A DNA stretch of 5,366 nucleotides, from positions 1 through 5,366 of the forward strand of contig JAEVZU010000096.1 in the NCBI GenBank assembly GCA_023392075.1. The letters are read 5' to 3'. The DNA is from Bacillota bacterium (GTDB lineage Bacteria; Bacillota; Clostridia; Acetivibrionales; DSM-1351). Below the pieces are notes generated by a model. It was not told the DNA's origin, searched no databases, and saw nothing but the letters and a program-made list of their open reading frames with translations. Position numbers and translations under genes: made by a program. Positions 1 to 5,362 of the stretch are shown one piece after another (position 1 is the first letter of the stretch; each line of letters opens with the position of its first letter).

Positions 1-40
1 TTTTAGGTTTTTCAGTTTGTTTACATTTTTCATATAAGTT

Positions 41-68
41 TTGTTCTTTATATATTTTATGATAAAAT
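41..68 (+). promoter_or_regulatory. Candidate vegetative (sigma-A type) promoter for recG
   Basis: An extended -10 element, TGATAAAAT, lies at 60-68. It matches the TGnTATAAT pattern with one mismatch in the hexamer. A weak -35, TTGTTC (41-46, only TTG conserved), sits 16 nt upstream of the hexamer. Transcription would begin near 75, leaving a leader of about 40 nt with the recG ribosome binding site at 104-108. The surrounding DNA is so AT-rich that -10-like strings are expected by chance, so this is plausible rather than proven. No gene or terminator is visible in 1-113. Confidence 0.4.
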
Positions 69-113
69 TAATTTACATGTTGATTACCTATTGAATTATT
101 TCTGGAGGCAGGC

Positions 114-2186
114 TTGAAATTTAATGCTTATGAAGATTTAAAAAATAAATCAATCAGATACATCAAGGGAGTTGGAGAATCCCGGATGTCACTTTTTGAA
201 AAGCTTGACATCAGTTCGGTATATGATCTTTTAACCTATTATCCCAAGGATTATGAAGACAGGAGCAGGGTAAAAAACATAGCTGACCTTGAGCATGGAG
301 AAATCTGCTCATTTGAAGGTACGATCGTATCAAATGTAAGTGAAGCCAGGCCGAGGAGGGGTATGGTAATATCAAAAGTTTCCGTACGTGACAGTACAGG
401 TAAAATAACCGCGGTATGGTTTAATCAGCAATATGTTAAGAACTCACTTGCAGTAGGTTCAAATTATATTTTTTATGGAAAGGCGGACAGAAAATTAAAT
501 AAGCTTCAGATTGTAAATCCGGTATTTGAATTGGCTGGCAGCAATGATATGAAAAAGAGCTTAAAAATATTTCCTGTCTATCCTTCCACAAAAAATCTGG
601 GACAGAATGTAATAAGGGTTATTATGCAGGAGGCTTTGAAAACTCTTGATGACACACTGCTTGAGGACCTACTGCCGGATAGTGTAAGAAAAAAATACAA
701 TCTTTCGGAACTTCTTGAATGCCTGAGACACATTCATTTTCCGGAATCTTTTGTCCAAAAGGAAGAAGCCAGATACAGACTGGTTTTTGAGGAGCTATTC
801 ATGCTTCAGCTCGGGTTGCTCAATTATAAAAGACTTGCAGCCAATTCAGGCCTTGGCATACGCTTTCACAAACCTTCCGAAATGGATTCATTTCTGCAAT
901 CACTGCCTTTTGAGCTGACAGATGCGCAGAAAAAAGTTCTGGAAGAAGTTGAAAGGGATATGGAAAGCGAAAATGTAATGAACAGGCTGGTGCAGGGAGA
1001 CGTTGGTTCAGGAAAGACAATAATTGCAGTGCTGGCTCTGTTCAAGGCTGTAAAATGCGGATATCAGGGTGCCCTTATGGTGCCGACGGAAATTTTGGCT
1101 GAACAGCATTATAAATCAATAAAACCTTTGTTTGAGAAGTATAATATCTCTGTAGAATTTCTGTCCAGCAGTCAGCCAAAGAAACAAAAGCAATTGGTTT
1201 TTGAGGGCTTGAGTGAGGGCAGCATTGATGTTGTTATTGGAACACATGCTTTGATAGAGGATACGGTACAATTTCAAAAACTGGGGCTGGTAGTAACAGA
1301 CGAACAGCACCGGTTCGGTGTCCGCCAGAGAACCATACTGGCAGAGAAGGGGCAGAACCCGGATGTTCTGGTTATGACTGCCACACCTATACCGCGCACG
1401 CTGGCACTTATACTGTATGGGGATCTGGATATTTCCATAATAGACCAGCTGCCGCCCGGAAGGAAACCCATTAAGACTTATTCGGTGAATGAGGCTATGA
1501 GAGACCGGATAAATAAATTTATAAGGGAAAAGGTTCTGGAGAGCAGGCAGGTATACATTGTATGTCCGCTGGTTGAGGAGTCTGAGGAAATAGAGGCAAA
1601 GTCGGCTGTTATTACAGCCGAGGAAATAAGCAATAATGTTTTTAAAGATCTGAAAGTCGGGATAATTCACGGAAAAATGAAGGCTTCAGAAAAGGAAGCC
1701 ATTATGAAGAGCTTTGTTGCGGGTGAGATCAGTATACTGGTATCCACCACCATAATTGAAGTGGGGGTGAATGTGCCCAATGCAACGCTCATGGTAATAG
1801 AAAATGCCGAAAGATTTGGACTGGCGCAGCTGCACCAATTGAGGGGAAGAGTCGGCAGAGGGGCCGAACAATCCTATTGTGTTCTCTTTAATCAGTCCAA
1901 ATCCAAGGTTTCACGTGAAAGAATGAAGATAATGTCACAATCCAATGACGGTTTTGTAATTTCTGAAAAGGATCTCGAAATCAGGGGACCCGGTGATTTT
2001 TTCGGAACAAAGCAGCACGGCCTGCCCGAATTGAAAATTGCAAACCTGTACAGGGATATTGAAGTGCTCAAGCTTGCCCAGGAAAGTGCAAAAGAACTTC
2101 TGGAGCTTGACCCCGGACTGGAAGGGAATAAAAGGCTTAAGCAGTATCTCTCCGGTTATTTCGGAGGAAAAGTAACGCTATCATAA
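114..2186 (+). CDS. recG: ATP-dependent DNA helicase RecG (TTG start)
   Basis: RecG is a superfamily 2 double-strand DNA translocase that remodels stalled forks and branch-migrates Holliday junctions in the cytoplasm. The 690-residue product has the usual full length. The N-terminal half (about 1-260) holds the junction-binding wedge/OB region, with the fold near 60-140. The Q-like segment PFELTDAQ is at 265-272. Helicase motifs follow in order: Walker A GDVGSGKT (295-302), PTEILAEQH (324-332), motif II DEQH followed by RFG (396-402), TATPIPRT (422-429), STTIIEVGVNVP (544-555) and QLRGRVGRG (575-583). The RecG-typical GDFFGTKQHGLP is at 627-638. The TTG start has GGAGG at 104-108, 5 nt upstream. 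It is the first gene of a tight block, 31 nt ahead of rsmD. No catalytic residue appears to be missing. The family assignment is certain in practice; the exact start is very likely. Confidence 0.98.
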   Translation: MKFNAYEDLKNKSIRYIKGVGESRMSLFEKLDISSVYDLLTYYPKDYEDRSRVKNIADLEHGEICSFEGTIVSNVSEARPRRGMVISKVSVRDSTGKITAVWFNQQYVKNSLAVGSNYIFYGKADRKLNKLQIVNPVFELAGSNDMKKSLKIFPVYPSTKNLGQNVIRVIMQEALKTLDDTLLEDLLPDSVRKKYNLSELLECLRHIHFPESFVQKEEARYRLVFEELFMLQLGLLNYKRLAANSGLGIRFHKPSEMDSFLQSLPFELTDAQKKVLEEVERDMESENVMNRLVQGDVGSGKTIIAVLALFKAVKCGYQGALMVPTEILAEQHYKSIKPLFEKYNISVEFLSSSQPKKQKQLVFEGLSEGSIDVVIGTHALIEDTVQFQKLGLVVTDEQHRFGVRQRTILAEKGQNPDVLVMTATPIPRTLALILYGDLDISIIDQLPPGRKPIKTYSVNEAMRDRINKFIREKVLESRQVYIVCPLVEESEEIEAKSAVITAEEISNNVFKDLKVGIIHGKMKASEKEAIMKSFVAGEISILVSTTIIEVGVNVPNATLMVIENAERFGLAQLHQLRGRVGRGAEQSYCVLFNQSKSKVSRERMKIMSQSNDGFVISEKDLEIRGPGDFFGTKQHGLPELKIANLYRDIEVLKLAQESAKELLELDPGLEGNKRLKQYLSGYFGGKVTLS

Positions 2187-2204
2187 ATAAGACCACATAC
2201 CGAC

Positions 2205-2220
2205 AGGGGGGATTATTATT
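2205..2220 (+). promoter_or_regulatory. rsmD ribosome binding site and ATT start codon
   Basis: AGGGGGG (2205-2211) is followed by three ATT codons at 2212, 2215 and 2218, and then by the conserved RsmD N-terminus. The third ATT is 6 nt from the purine run, the best spacing, and would give M-L-R-V-I-S-G. No ATG, GTG or TTG exists in this frame between the stop codon at 2188-2190 and the TTG at 2251. The ribosome binding site therefore decides the start: it is about 39 nt from the TTG, too far to serve it. Confidence 0.6.
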
Positions 2221-2775
2221 CTCAGAGTTATATCAGGTAGTGCCAGGGGCTTGAAACTTCAGACTCTTGAAGGTATGGGCACCAGACCTACAACTGACAG
2301 AATTAAGGAAAATCTTTTTAATATTCTGGCACCCTACATTGAAAATTCAAAAGTGCTGGACCTTTTTGCCGGTTCTGGAAGTCTTGGAATTGAAGCCTTG
2401 AGCAGAGGTGCGGAAAGTGCTGTATTCTCAGACCGGAACGAAAAATGTATTCAAATAATCAAGAATAACCTTGAACATGCTAAAATTGCTGAAAAAGCCG
2501 AGGTTTTTTTTGGTGAAGCGGTGGTAATATTAAAAAAACTCTCCCAACATAGACAAAAATTTGATATAATTTTCCTAGATCCACCGTACAAGAAGGGAAT
2601 TGTACCTCAAATCCTGCAGCATTTGGAAGAAAACGATGTTTTAGATGAAAAATTTATTATTGCAGCTGAAACGGATATATCGGATGAACTGCCGGAAAGT
2701 ATGGGCTGCATGATAATTTCAAAGATACAGGTATACGGGAGTACGAAATTGACTTTCTATAAAAGAAACATATAA
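2218..2775 (+). CDS. rsmD: 16S rRNA (guanine(966)-N2)-methyltransferase RsmD, apparent ATT start
   Basis: RsmD transfers a methyl group from S-adenosylmethionine to N2 of G966 (E. coli numbering) of 16S rRNA during 30S assembly. From the ATT start the product is 185 residues, the normal family size. The N-terminus LRVISGSARGLKL (2-14) is the family signature. TRPTTDRIKENLFNIL follows at 22-37. The SAM-binding motif I DLFAGSGSLGIEA is at 48-60, and the catalytic DPPY that positions the target base amine is at 121-124. Starting at the first conventional codon (TTG, 2251) would yield 174 residues, remove the R-V-I-x-G strand and leave the strong ribosome binding site unused. The gene lies 31 nt after recG and 23 nt before coaD, so co-transcription is likely. 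A sequencing error that destroyed an ATG is the main alternative to a true ATT start. Confidence 0.93.
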   Translation: MLRVISGSARGLKLQTLEGMGTRPTTDRIKENLFNILAPYIENSKVLDLFAGSGSLGIEALSRGAESAVFSDRNEKCIQIIKNNLEHAKIAEKAEVFFGEAVVILKKLSQHRQKFDIIFLDPPYKKGIVPQILQHLEENDVLDEKFIIAAETDISDELPESMGCMIISKIQVYGSTKLTFYKRNI

Positions 2776-2798
2776 GAAATAATAAAGGATGAATCAAT

Positions 2799-3278
2799 TT
2801 GAATACATTTATATATCCAGGTAGTTTTGACCCTGTTACAAACGGTCATATAGACATAATAGAGAGGGCCTCAAAGATATGTGACAAATTAATAGTGGCT
2901 GTATTGATAAGCCATAACAAACAGCCTCTGTTTTCAATGGACGAAAGAGTAAATTTACTGAAGAGGGCTGTCAGCAGCTGTGAAAATGTTGAAATAGATT
3001 GTTTTTCTGGACTGCTTGTGGATTACGTGGCTCAAAAGAATGCGAATGTAATCATAAAAGGGCTGAGAGCGGTATCTGATTTTGAATATGAACTGCAAAT
3101 GGCCCTGCTGAATCAAAAAATGGCACCGGATATCGAAACGCTTTTTATGATGTCAAATATTAATTTTTCATTTTTAAGTTCCAGTATGGTCAAGGAACTG
3201 GCGAGATATGGCGGAAATATCAGGGGACTTGTTCCTGAATGTATAGAAGAGGATGTATTAAACAAGTTTAAAAAGTAG
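2799..3278 (+). CDS. coaD: Phosphopantetheine adenylyltransferase (PPAT), TTG start
   Basis: CoaD catalyses the penultimate step of coenzyme A synthesis, joining 4'-phosphopantetheine and ATP to give dephospho-CoA and pyrophosphate. The product is 159 residues, the standard length. The nucleotidyltransferase motif YPGSFDPVTNGH (6-17) contains TNGH, the family's [H/T]xGH signature. KGLRAVSDFEYELQMALLNQKMAP (87-110) is the substrate-binding block. FSFLSSSMVKELARYGGNI (123-141) is the C-terminal ATP-binding block. The TTG start at 2799 has AAAGGA 9 nt upstream. An ATG at 2789 looks tempting but is out of frame. Nothing suggests loss of activity. It follows rsmD as in many Firmicutes. After its stop comes an unusually long 225-nt folded gap before the next forward gene. 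Confidence 0.98.
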   Translation: MNTFIYPGSFDPVTNGHIDIIERASKICDKLIVAVLISHNKQPLFSMDERVNLLKRAVSSCENVEIDCFSGLLVDYVAQKNANVIIKGLRAVSDFEYELQMALLNQKMAPDIETLFMMSNINFSFLSSSMVKELARYGGNIRGLVPECIEEDVLNKFKK

Positions 3279-3289
3279 AAACCTGGGGA

Positions 3290-3334
3290 GGTTGGCTTGA
3301 AAGACTTTGCTAATGCTCGTCTTCCAAACTAACC
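3290..3334. repeat. Imperfect 16-bp inverted repeat after coaD
   Basis: Arm 3290-3305 (GGTTGGCTTGAAAGAC) pairs with 3319-3334 (GTCTTCCAAACTAACC) around a 13-nt loop. Thirteen pairs are Watson-Crick, one is G-U and two are A-C mismatches in the plus-strand RNA. The minus-strand RNA would fold slightly better, with two wobbles and one mismatch. No T-run follows, so it is a poor intrinsic terminator. The stem buries both the TTG start and the TAA stop of the mini-ORF inside it. Confidence 0.65.
3297..3332 (+). CDS. Possible 11-codon leader peptide or upstream mini-ORF
   Basis: TTG at 3297 opens an 11-codon frame (MKDFANARLPN) ending at TAA 3330-3332. It has a strong ribosome binding site, GGGGAGG (3285-3291), exactly 5 nt upstream, the same spacing as recG, ylbJ and the next forward gene. 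The start context GGCTTGAA also appears before recG. The reading frame matches both coaD and the 145-residue gene. The peptide has no recognisable motif or run of one amino acid, so it is not an obvious attenuation leader. Start and stop codons both lie in the stem of the surrounding inverted repeat. It may be a translated regulatory ORF, or an accidental start-like sequence. Confidence 0.25.
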   Translation: MKDFANARLPN

Positions 3335-3344
3335 TGTGAATTTA

Positions 3345-3400
3345 TGGCCGTGCGAAATATTCAAAGTATTTATCAAAAACTTTGAAAGCGTACATTGCCA
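3345..3400 (+). repeat. Three-helix extended hairpin in the leader
   Basis: Three nested helices line up in register: TGGC/GCCA (3345-3348 with 3397-3400), GTGCG/CGTAC (3350-3354 with 3389-3393, one G-U) and TTCAAAGT/ACTTTGAA (3360-3367 with 3379-3386). Small internal loops separate them and an 11-nt terminal loop closes them, for 17 pairs in total. The innermost AT-rich helix alone could be chance; three nested in one axis is less so. Confidence 0.5.
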
Positions 3401-3401
3401 A

Positions 3402-3502
3402 TTAACCTCCTTTATTGGCCTTATAGCAATAAAGGATATAGATTTCATTACATTTTTTGGCCGCTATGCGGCTCAAAGCCATAATATGGCTTGGGAGGTT
3501 AA
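3402..3502 (+). promoter_or_regulatory. Helix sequestering a ribosome binding site, with three enclosed hairpins
   Basis: TTAACCTCC (3402-3410) is the perfect complement of GGAGGTTAA (3494-3502), which includes the Shine-Dalgarno sequence of the gene starting at 3504. CCA at 3398-3400 could add pairs with TGG at 3505-3507 across the start codon. Inside are TTTATT-G-GC/GCAATAAA (3411-3433, one bulged G), GGCCGC-TAT-GCGGCT (3459-3473) and AAGCCAT-AAT-ATGGCTT (3476-3492). The last ends one base before the outer helix. If formed, this multibranch fold would block ribosome entry. Extending the first hairpin to CCTTTATT/AATAAAGG (3409-3416 with 3428-3435) competes for two bases of the outer helix. 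Confidence 0.5.
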
Positions 3503-3503
3503 C

Positions 3504-3941
3504 ATGGAAATACTTACTATACTGGAAACATTGGAGGAACTGGTTGAAAGAAGTGCCAGCGTACCTTTTTCAGGCAAGTGTCTCATAGACAGGGAAGAAG
3601 TTTTTGAAATAATAAAAGAGATGAGAATAAAACTGCCGGATGATATCAAACAGGCGAAATGGGTAAAGGAAGAGCGCCAGAGAATTTTGCTGGAAGCACA
3701 GAAGGAAGCCAATAATATAATGAAGGACGCAGAAAACAAAATTGCTTCCCTGGTGGATGAACACGAAATTACCAAAAAGGCATATGAACAGGCAAATGAA
3801 ATAATTGCAGGCGCCCAGAAAAATGCCAGGGAAATCCGGCTTGGTGCCAGAGAATATGCCGACAGTGTTCTGAACAAGGTTGAGGAAATACTGACCGATG
3901 CAACCGATGTTATCAGAACAAACAGATCTGAGTTAAAATAG
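3504..3941 (+). CDS. Uncharacterised alanine-rich coiled-coil protein (ATP synthase b/H-subunit-like, DivIVA-like region)
   Basis: The product is a soluble 145-residue protein with no signal peptide or membrane segment. A short N-terminal domain (1-50, with VPFSGKCLID at 20-29 and LPDDIKQAKW at 44-53) precedes a charged helix (about 54-138). In that helix small residues recur in a three- and four-residue rhythm, for example AQKEANNIMKDAENKI (65-80) and AQKNAREIRLGAREYADSVL (104-123). This resembles the right-handed coiled coil of ATP synthase peripheral stalks, so relatives are often labelled 'ATPase' or V-type subunit H. No nucleotide-binding motif is present, so that name should not be taken as function. 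I recall similar proteins beside coaD in other Clostridia. The ATG at 3504 is chosen because GGGAGG (3493-3498) lies 5 nt upstream. An in-frame GTG at 3336 has no ribosome binding site and would add 56 unconserved-looking residues. The 3' end overlaps ylbJ. Confidence 0.88.
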   Translation: MEILTILETLEELVERSASVPFSGKCLIDREEVFEIIKEMRIKLPDDIKQAKWVKEERQRILLEAQKEANNIMKDAENKIASLVDEHEITKKAYEQANEIIAGAQKNAREIRLGAREYADSVLNKVEEILTDATDVIRTNRSELK

Positions 3942-5207
3942 ACTTCTTTTTGATGTTAAACTGATTATACATACATAGGAAACTGATATTATTGTCATTA
4001 TTAAGGCAGAAATACCAATGTATTGCAGTGAGTCTGCAAATATATTTCCCCAGCCTTTCGTAATACTGTCCGAACTATGTGCAAAGACGGCTGATCCCAC
4101 GGGCAGCAGGCTGCTGAAAAGGGAATAGCCGATAAAAGTGTAAAGACAGGAAATAATACCTTGCAGCGCCTTACCGACCAGGTAGGGTTTAACTTTTATA
4201 TCGGTTGTGCTTACAATACTCATAACCTGAGTGTGAACAGAAAAGCCTGCCCAGCCTATAATGAGACTTGCGCAGCAGAGTTTTACCACAAGAGCTGCCG
4301 ACGAGCGGGTTATATAACTGGCTCCGGTAGTTATCTCAAATATTCCGCAAAGGAATCCCTCCACAGTTTTTGATCCAAGCCCTGCACCGACAAAATCCGG
4401 GAGCACCCGGCTGACAGTCCCGATCAGTCCGCTTGTGATCATTATATTTATCAAAACACAAAAAAATATTATAAAACCTCCTATTGCTAAAATAGTATAT
4501 ACGGAGTTTTTTATGCAATCTCCGAAAAGTGTCCAGGGGTTGGTATCGGAATTTTTTAACTTCTTCAATTCTATTTTTATATTATCCTGGATTTTTGTCT
4601 TTGATTTGCTGATAGATCCGGTTTGCCTTTTTTTATAAAATCCGAAGATGAAACCTACTGTCAAACAAGCAGCGACGTGGCTTATGTAAAGCAGATACCC
4701 CAGAACCGGCTGGTTAAACATACCCACTCCCACAGCTCCCATAATAAACAACGGTCCTGAATTGTTTGTAAAGGTAAGAAGTCTTTCCGCTTCCAGACGC
4801 GTTATCATATCTTGTTTCCTCAGCTCTGCGGTAATAGAGGCCCCCACCGGGTAGCCGCTGACTATTCCCATTGCCAGAGCGAAAGAACCGCAGCCGGGAA
4901 CATTGAAAAGCGGCCGCATTACCGGTTCCAGAATTATTCCGAAAAGACTGACAATTCCGGATTTGCTAAGGAGCTGGGTGGCTACAAAAAAGGGGAATAA
5001 AGATGGAAAAACTATTTCAAGCCACAGCTTTATGCCTTTTGAAGCAGAACTTACGGCTGTTTTCGGAAATATAATAAGCGATGCGATAAAAAGTAAAGCC
5101 ATAATAGGAAGCAAGCTTTTCTTCAAATAAGCATAAAACGTCTTCTTATAACTTAAGAAAATAGTTGAGAGCAGGAATATGAACGATGACAGTAAAAACC
5201 AATTCAA
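3933..5207 (-). CDS. ylbJ: Sporulation integral membrane protein YlbJ, TTG start
   Basis: This is a 424-residue polytopic membrane protein with two nucleoside-recognition 'Gate'-type halves. The first half (about 60-190) contains GIVSGYPVGA (114-123) and FTNNSGPLFIMGAVGVGMF (146-164). The second (about 230-365) contains GIFEITTGA (288-296) and IIGWAGFSVHTQVMSIV (316-332). A hydrophilic, lysine-rich linker (191-225) separates them. Hydrophobic segments are clear near 3-20, 32-48, 66-80, 167-190, 235-258, 310-330 and 395-416. In Bacillus subtilis, ylbJ belongs to the mother-cell sigma-E regulon and is needed for normal spore formation; the substrate is unknown. The TTG start has AGGAGG (5218-5213) 5 nt upstream. 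It lies opposite the coaD block and its last codons overlap the coiled-coil gene by 9 bp. I could not find a convincing sigma-E promoter in the upstream 159 nt. Confidence 0.93.
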   Translation of the reverse strand: MNWFLLSSFIFLLSTIFLSYKKTFYAYLKKSLLPIMALLFIASLIIFPKTAVSSASKGIKLWLEIVFPSLFPFFVATQLLSKSGIVSLFGIILEPVMRPLFNVPGCGSFALAMGIVSGYPVGASITAELRKQDMITRLEAERLLTFTNNSGPLFIMGAVGVGMFNQPVLGYLLYISHVAACLTVGFIFGFYKKRQTGSISKSKTKIQDNIKIELKKLKNSDTNPWTLFGDCIKNSVYTILAIGGFIIFFCVLINIMITSGLIGTVSRVLPDFVGAGLGSKTVEGFLCGIFEITTGASYITRSSAALVVKLCCASLIIGWAGFSVHTQVMSIVSTTDIKVKPYLVGKALQGIISCLYTFIGYSLFSSLLPVGSAVFAHSSDSITKGWGNIFADSLQYIGISALIMTIISVSYVCIISLTSKRSLF

Positions 5208-5212
5208 GCAAG

Positions 5213-5235
5213 CCTCCTAAGCCATATATGCGGCT
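5213..5235 (-). promoter_or_regulatory. ylbJ ribosome binding site with adjoining hairpin
   Basis: On the minus strand AGCCG (5235-5231) pairs with TGGCT (5224-5220), including one G-U, around a 6-nt loop. One base later comes AGGAGG (5218-5213), 5 nt before the TTG start. The string TATGGCTTAGGAGGCT closely resembles TATGGCTTGGGAGGTT before the coiled-coil gene, matching at 14 of 16 positions. The stem does not cover the ribosome binding site, so it may protect the messenger end or set accessibility. Confidence 0.5.
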
Positions 5236-5317
5236 ATTCATCCATTTGATCGGGAATTAAATTCGGACATTCTTACCCCTCTATAGACAATGTACAATAC
5301 GTTTTTAAGTGGTTAAT

Positions 5318-5362
5318 TTGCCCTGCGGCTGCGTTGAAGCCGCTTGCAAGGCACAAAGCCTT
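5318..5362. repeat. GC-rich hairpin pair at the right edge
   Basis: GCGGCT (5325-5330) pairs with AGCCGC (5338-5343). TTGC (5318-5321) pairs with GCAA (5346-5349) below it. AAGGC (5348-5352) and GCCTT (5358-5362) form a second small hairpin that shares two bases with the first. The patch is much richer in GC than the adjoining AT-rich DNA. Neither strand has a T-run after the stems, so an ordinary terminator is unlikely. It may belong to a dispersed repeat or to the end of a gene beyond the window. The rest of 5208-5317 is the ylbJ upstream region, with no gene visible. Confidence 0.45.

Larger units (their letters stand above)
3279..3503 (+). promoter_or_regulatory. Candidate structured cis-regulatory leader RNA of the coiled-coil gene
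   Basis: This 225-nt gap between coaD and the next gene is nearly filled with inverted repeats. In order they are a 16-bp imperfect hairpin (3290-3334), a three-helix hairpin (3345-3400), and a 9-bp perfect helix (3402-3410 with 3494-3502) enclosing three hairpins at 3411-3433, 3459-3473 and 3476-3492. The 9-bp helix contains the ribosome binding site of the downstream gene. No convincing promoter or T-run terminator is visible. TTGCCA at 3395-3400 resembles a -35, but no -10 stands at the right distance. I recognise no known riboswitch class or T-box motif. It could instead be a small inserted palindromic element; no target duplication is visible. All pairings were read by eye. Confidence 0.5.

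Noticed and set aside
1116..1670. 184-codon open frame on the minus strand inside recG
   Set aside because: It lies entirely opposite conserved helicase motifs, has no family resemblance and reads as an antisense shadow.
2251..2775. rsmD starting at TTG 2251
   Set aside because: It would remove the conserved R-V-I-x-G N-terminus and leave the strong ribosome binding site at 2205-2211 about 39 nt away and unused.
2789..2791. ATG just upstream of coaD
   Set aside because: It is out of frame with the PPAT coding sequence and overlaps its ribosome binding site region.
3409..3458. Intrinsic terminator from CCTTTATT/AATAAAGG and the downstream T6
   Set aside because: The stem is AT-rich with a bulge, and the T-run (3453-3458) begins 17 nt after the stem, too far for Rho-independent termination.
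3402..3502. 101-bp MITE with 9-bp terminal inverted repeats
   Set aside because: There is no target-site duplication and no extension of the repeats beyond 9 bp, and one end coincides exactly with a needed ribosome binding site. A second copy in the genome would revive the idea.
3336..3503. Upstream GTG start extending the coiled-coil protein by 56 residues
   Set aside because: There is no ribosome binding site before 3336. The added residues do not resemble the family N-terminus, and the stretch is full of inverted repeats. ATG 3504 has GGGAGG at ideal spacing.
3473..3877. 134-codon open frame on the minus strand opposite the coiled-coil gene
   Set aside because: It is a serine- and leucine-rich complement of alanine- and glutamate-rich helical codons, the usual antisense shadow of coiled-coil genes.
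5269..5277. Forespore-type -10 (GGTAAGAAT on the minus strand) upstream of ylbJ
   Set aside because: It fits the GGnnAnAnT pattern, but GTATT and GTACA upstream are at the wrong spacing and ylbJ is expected under sigma-E, not a forespore factor.
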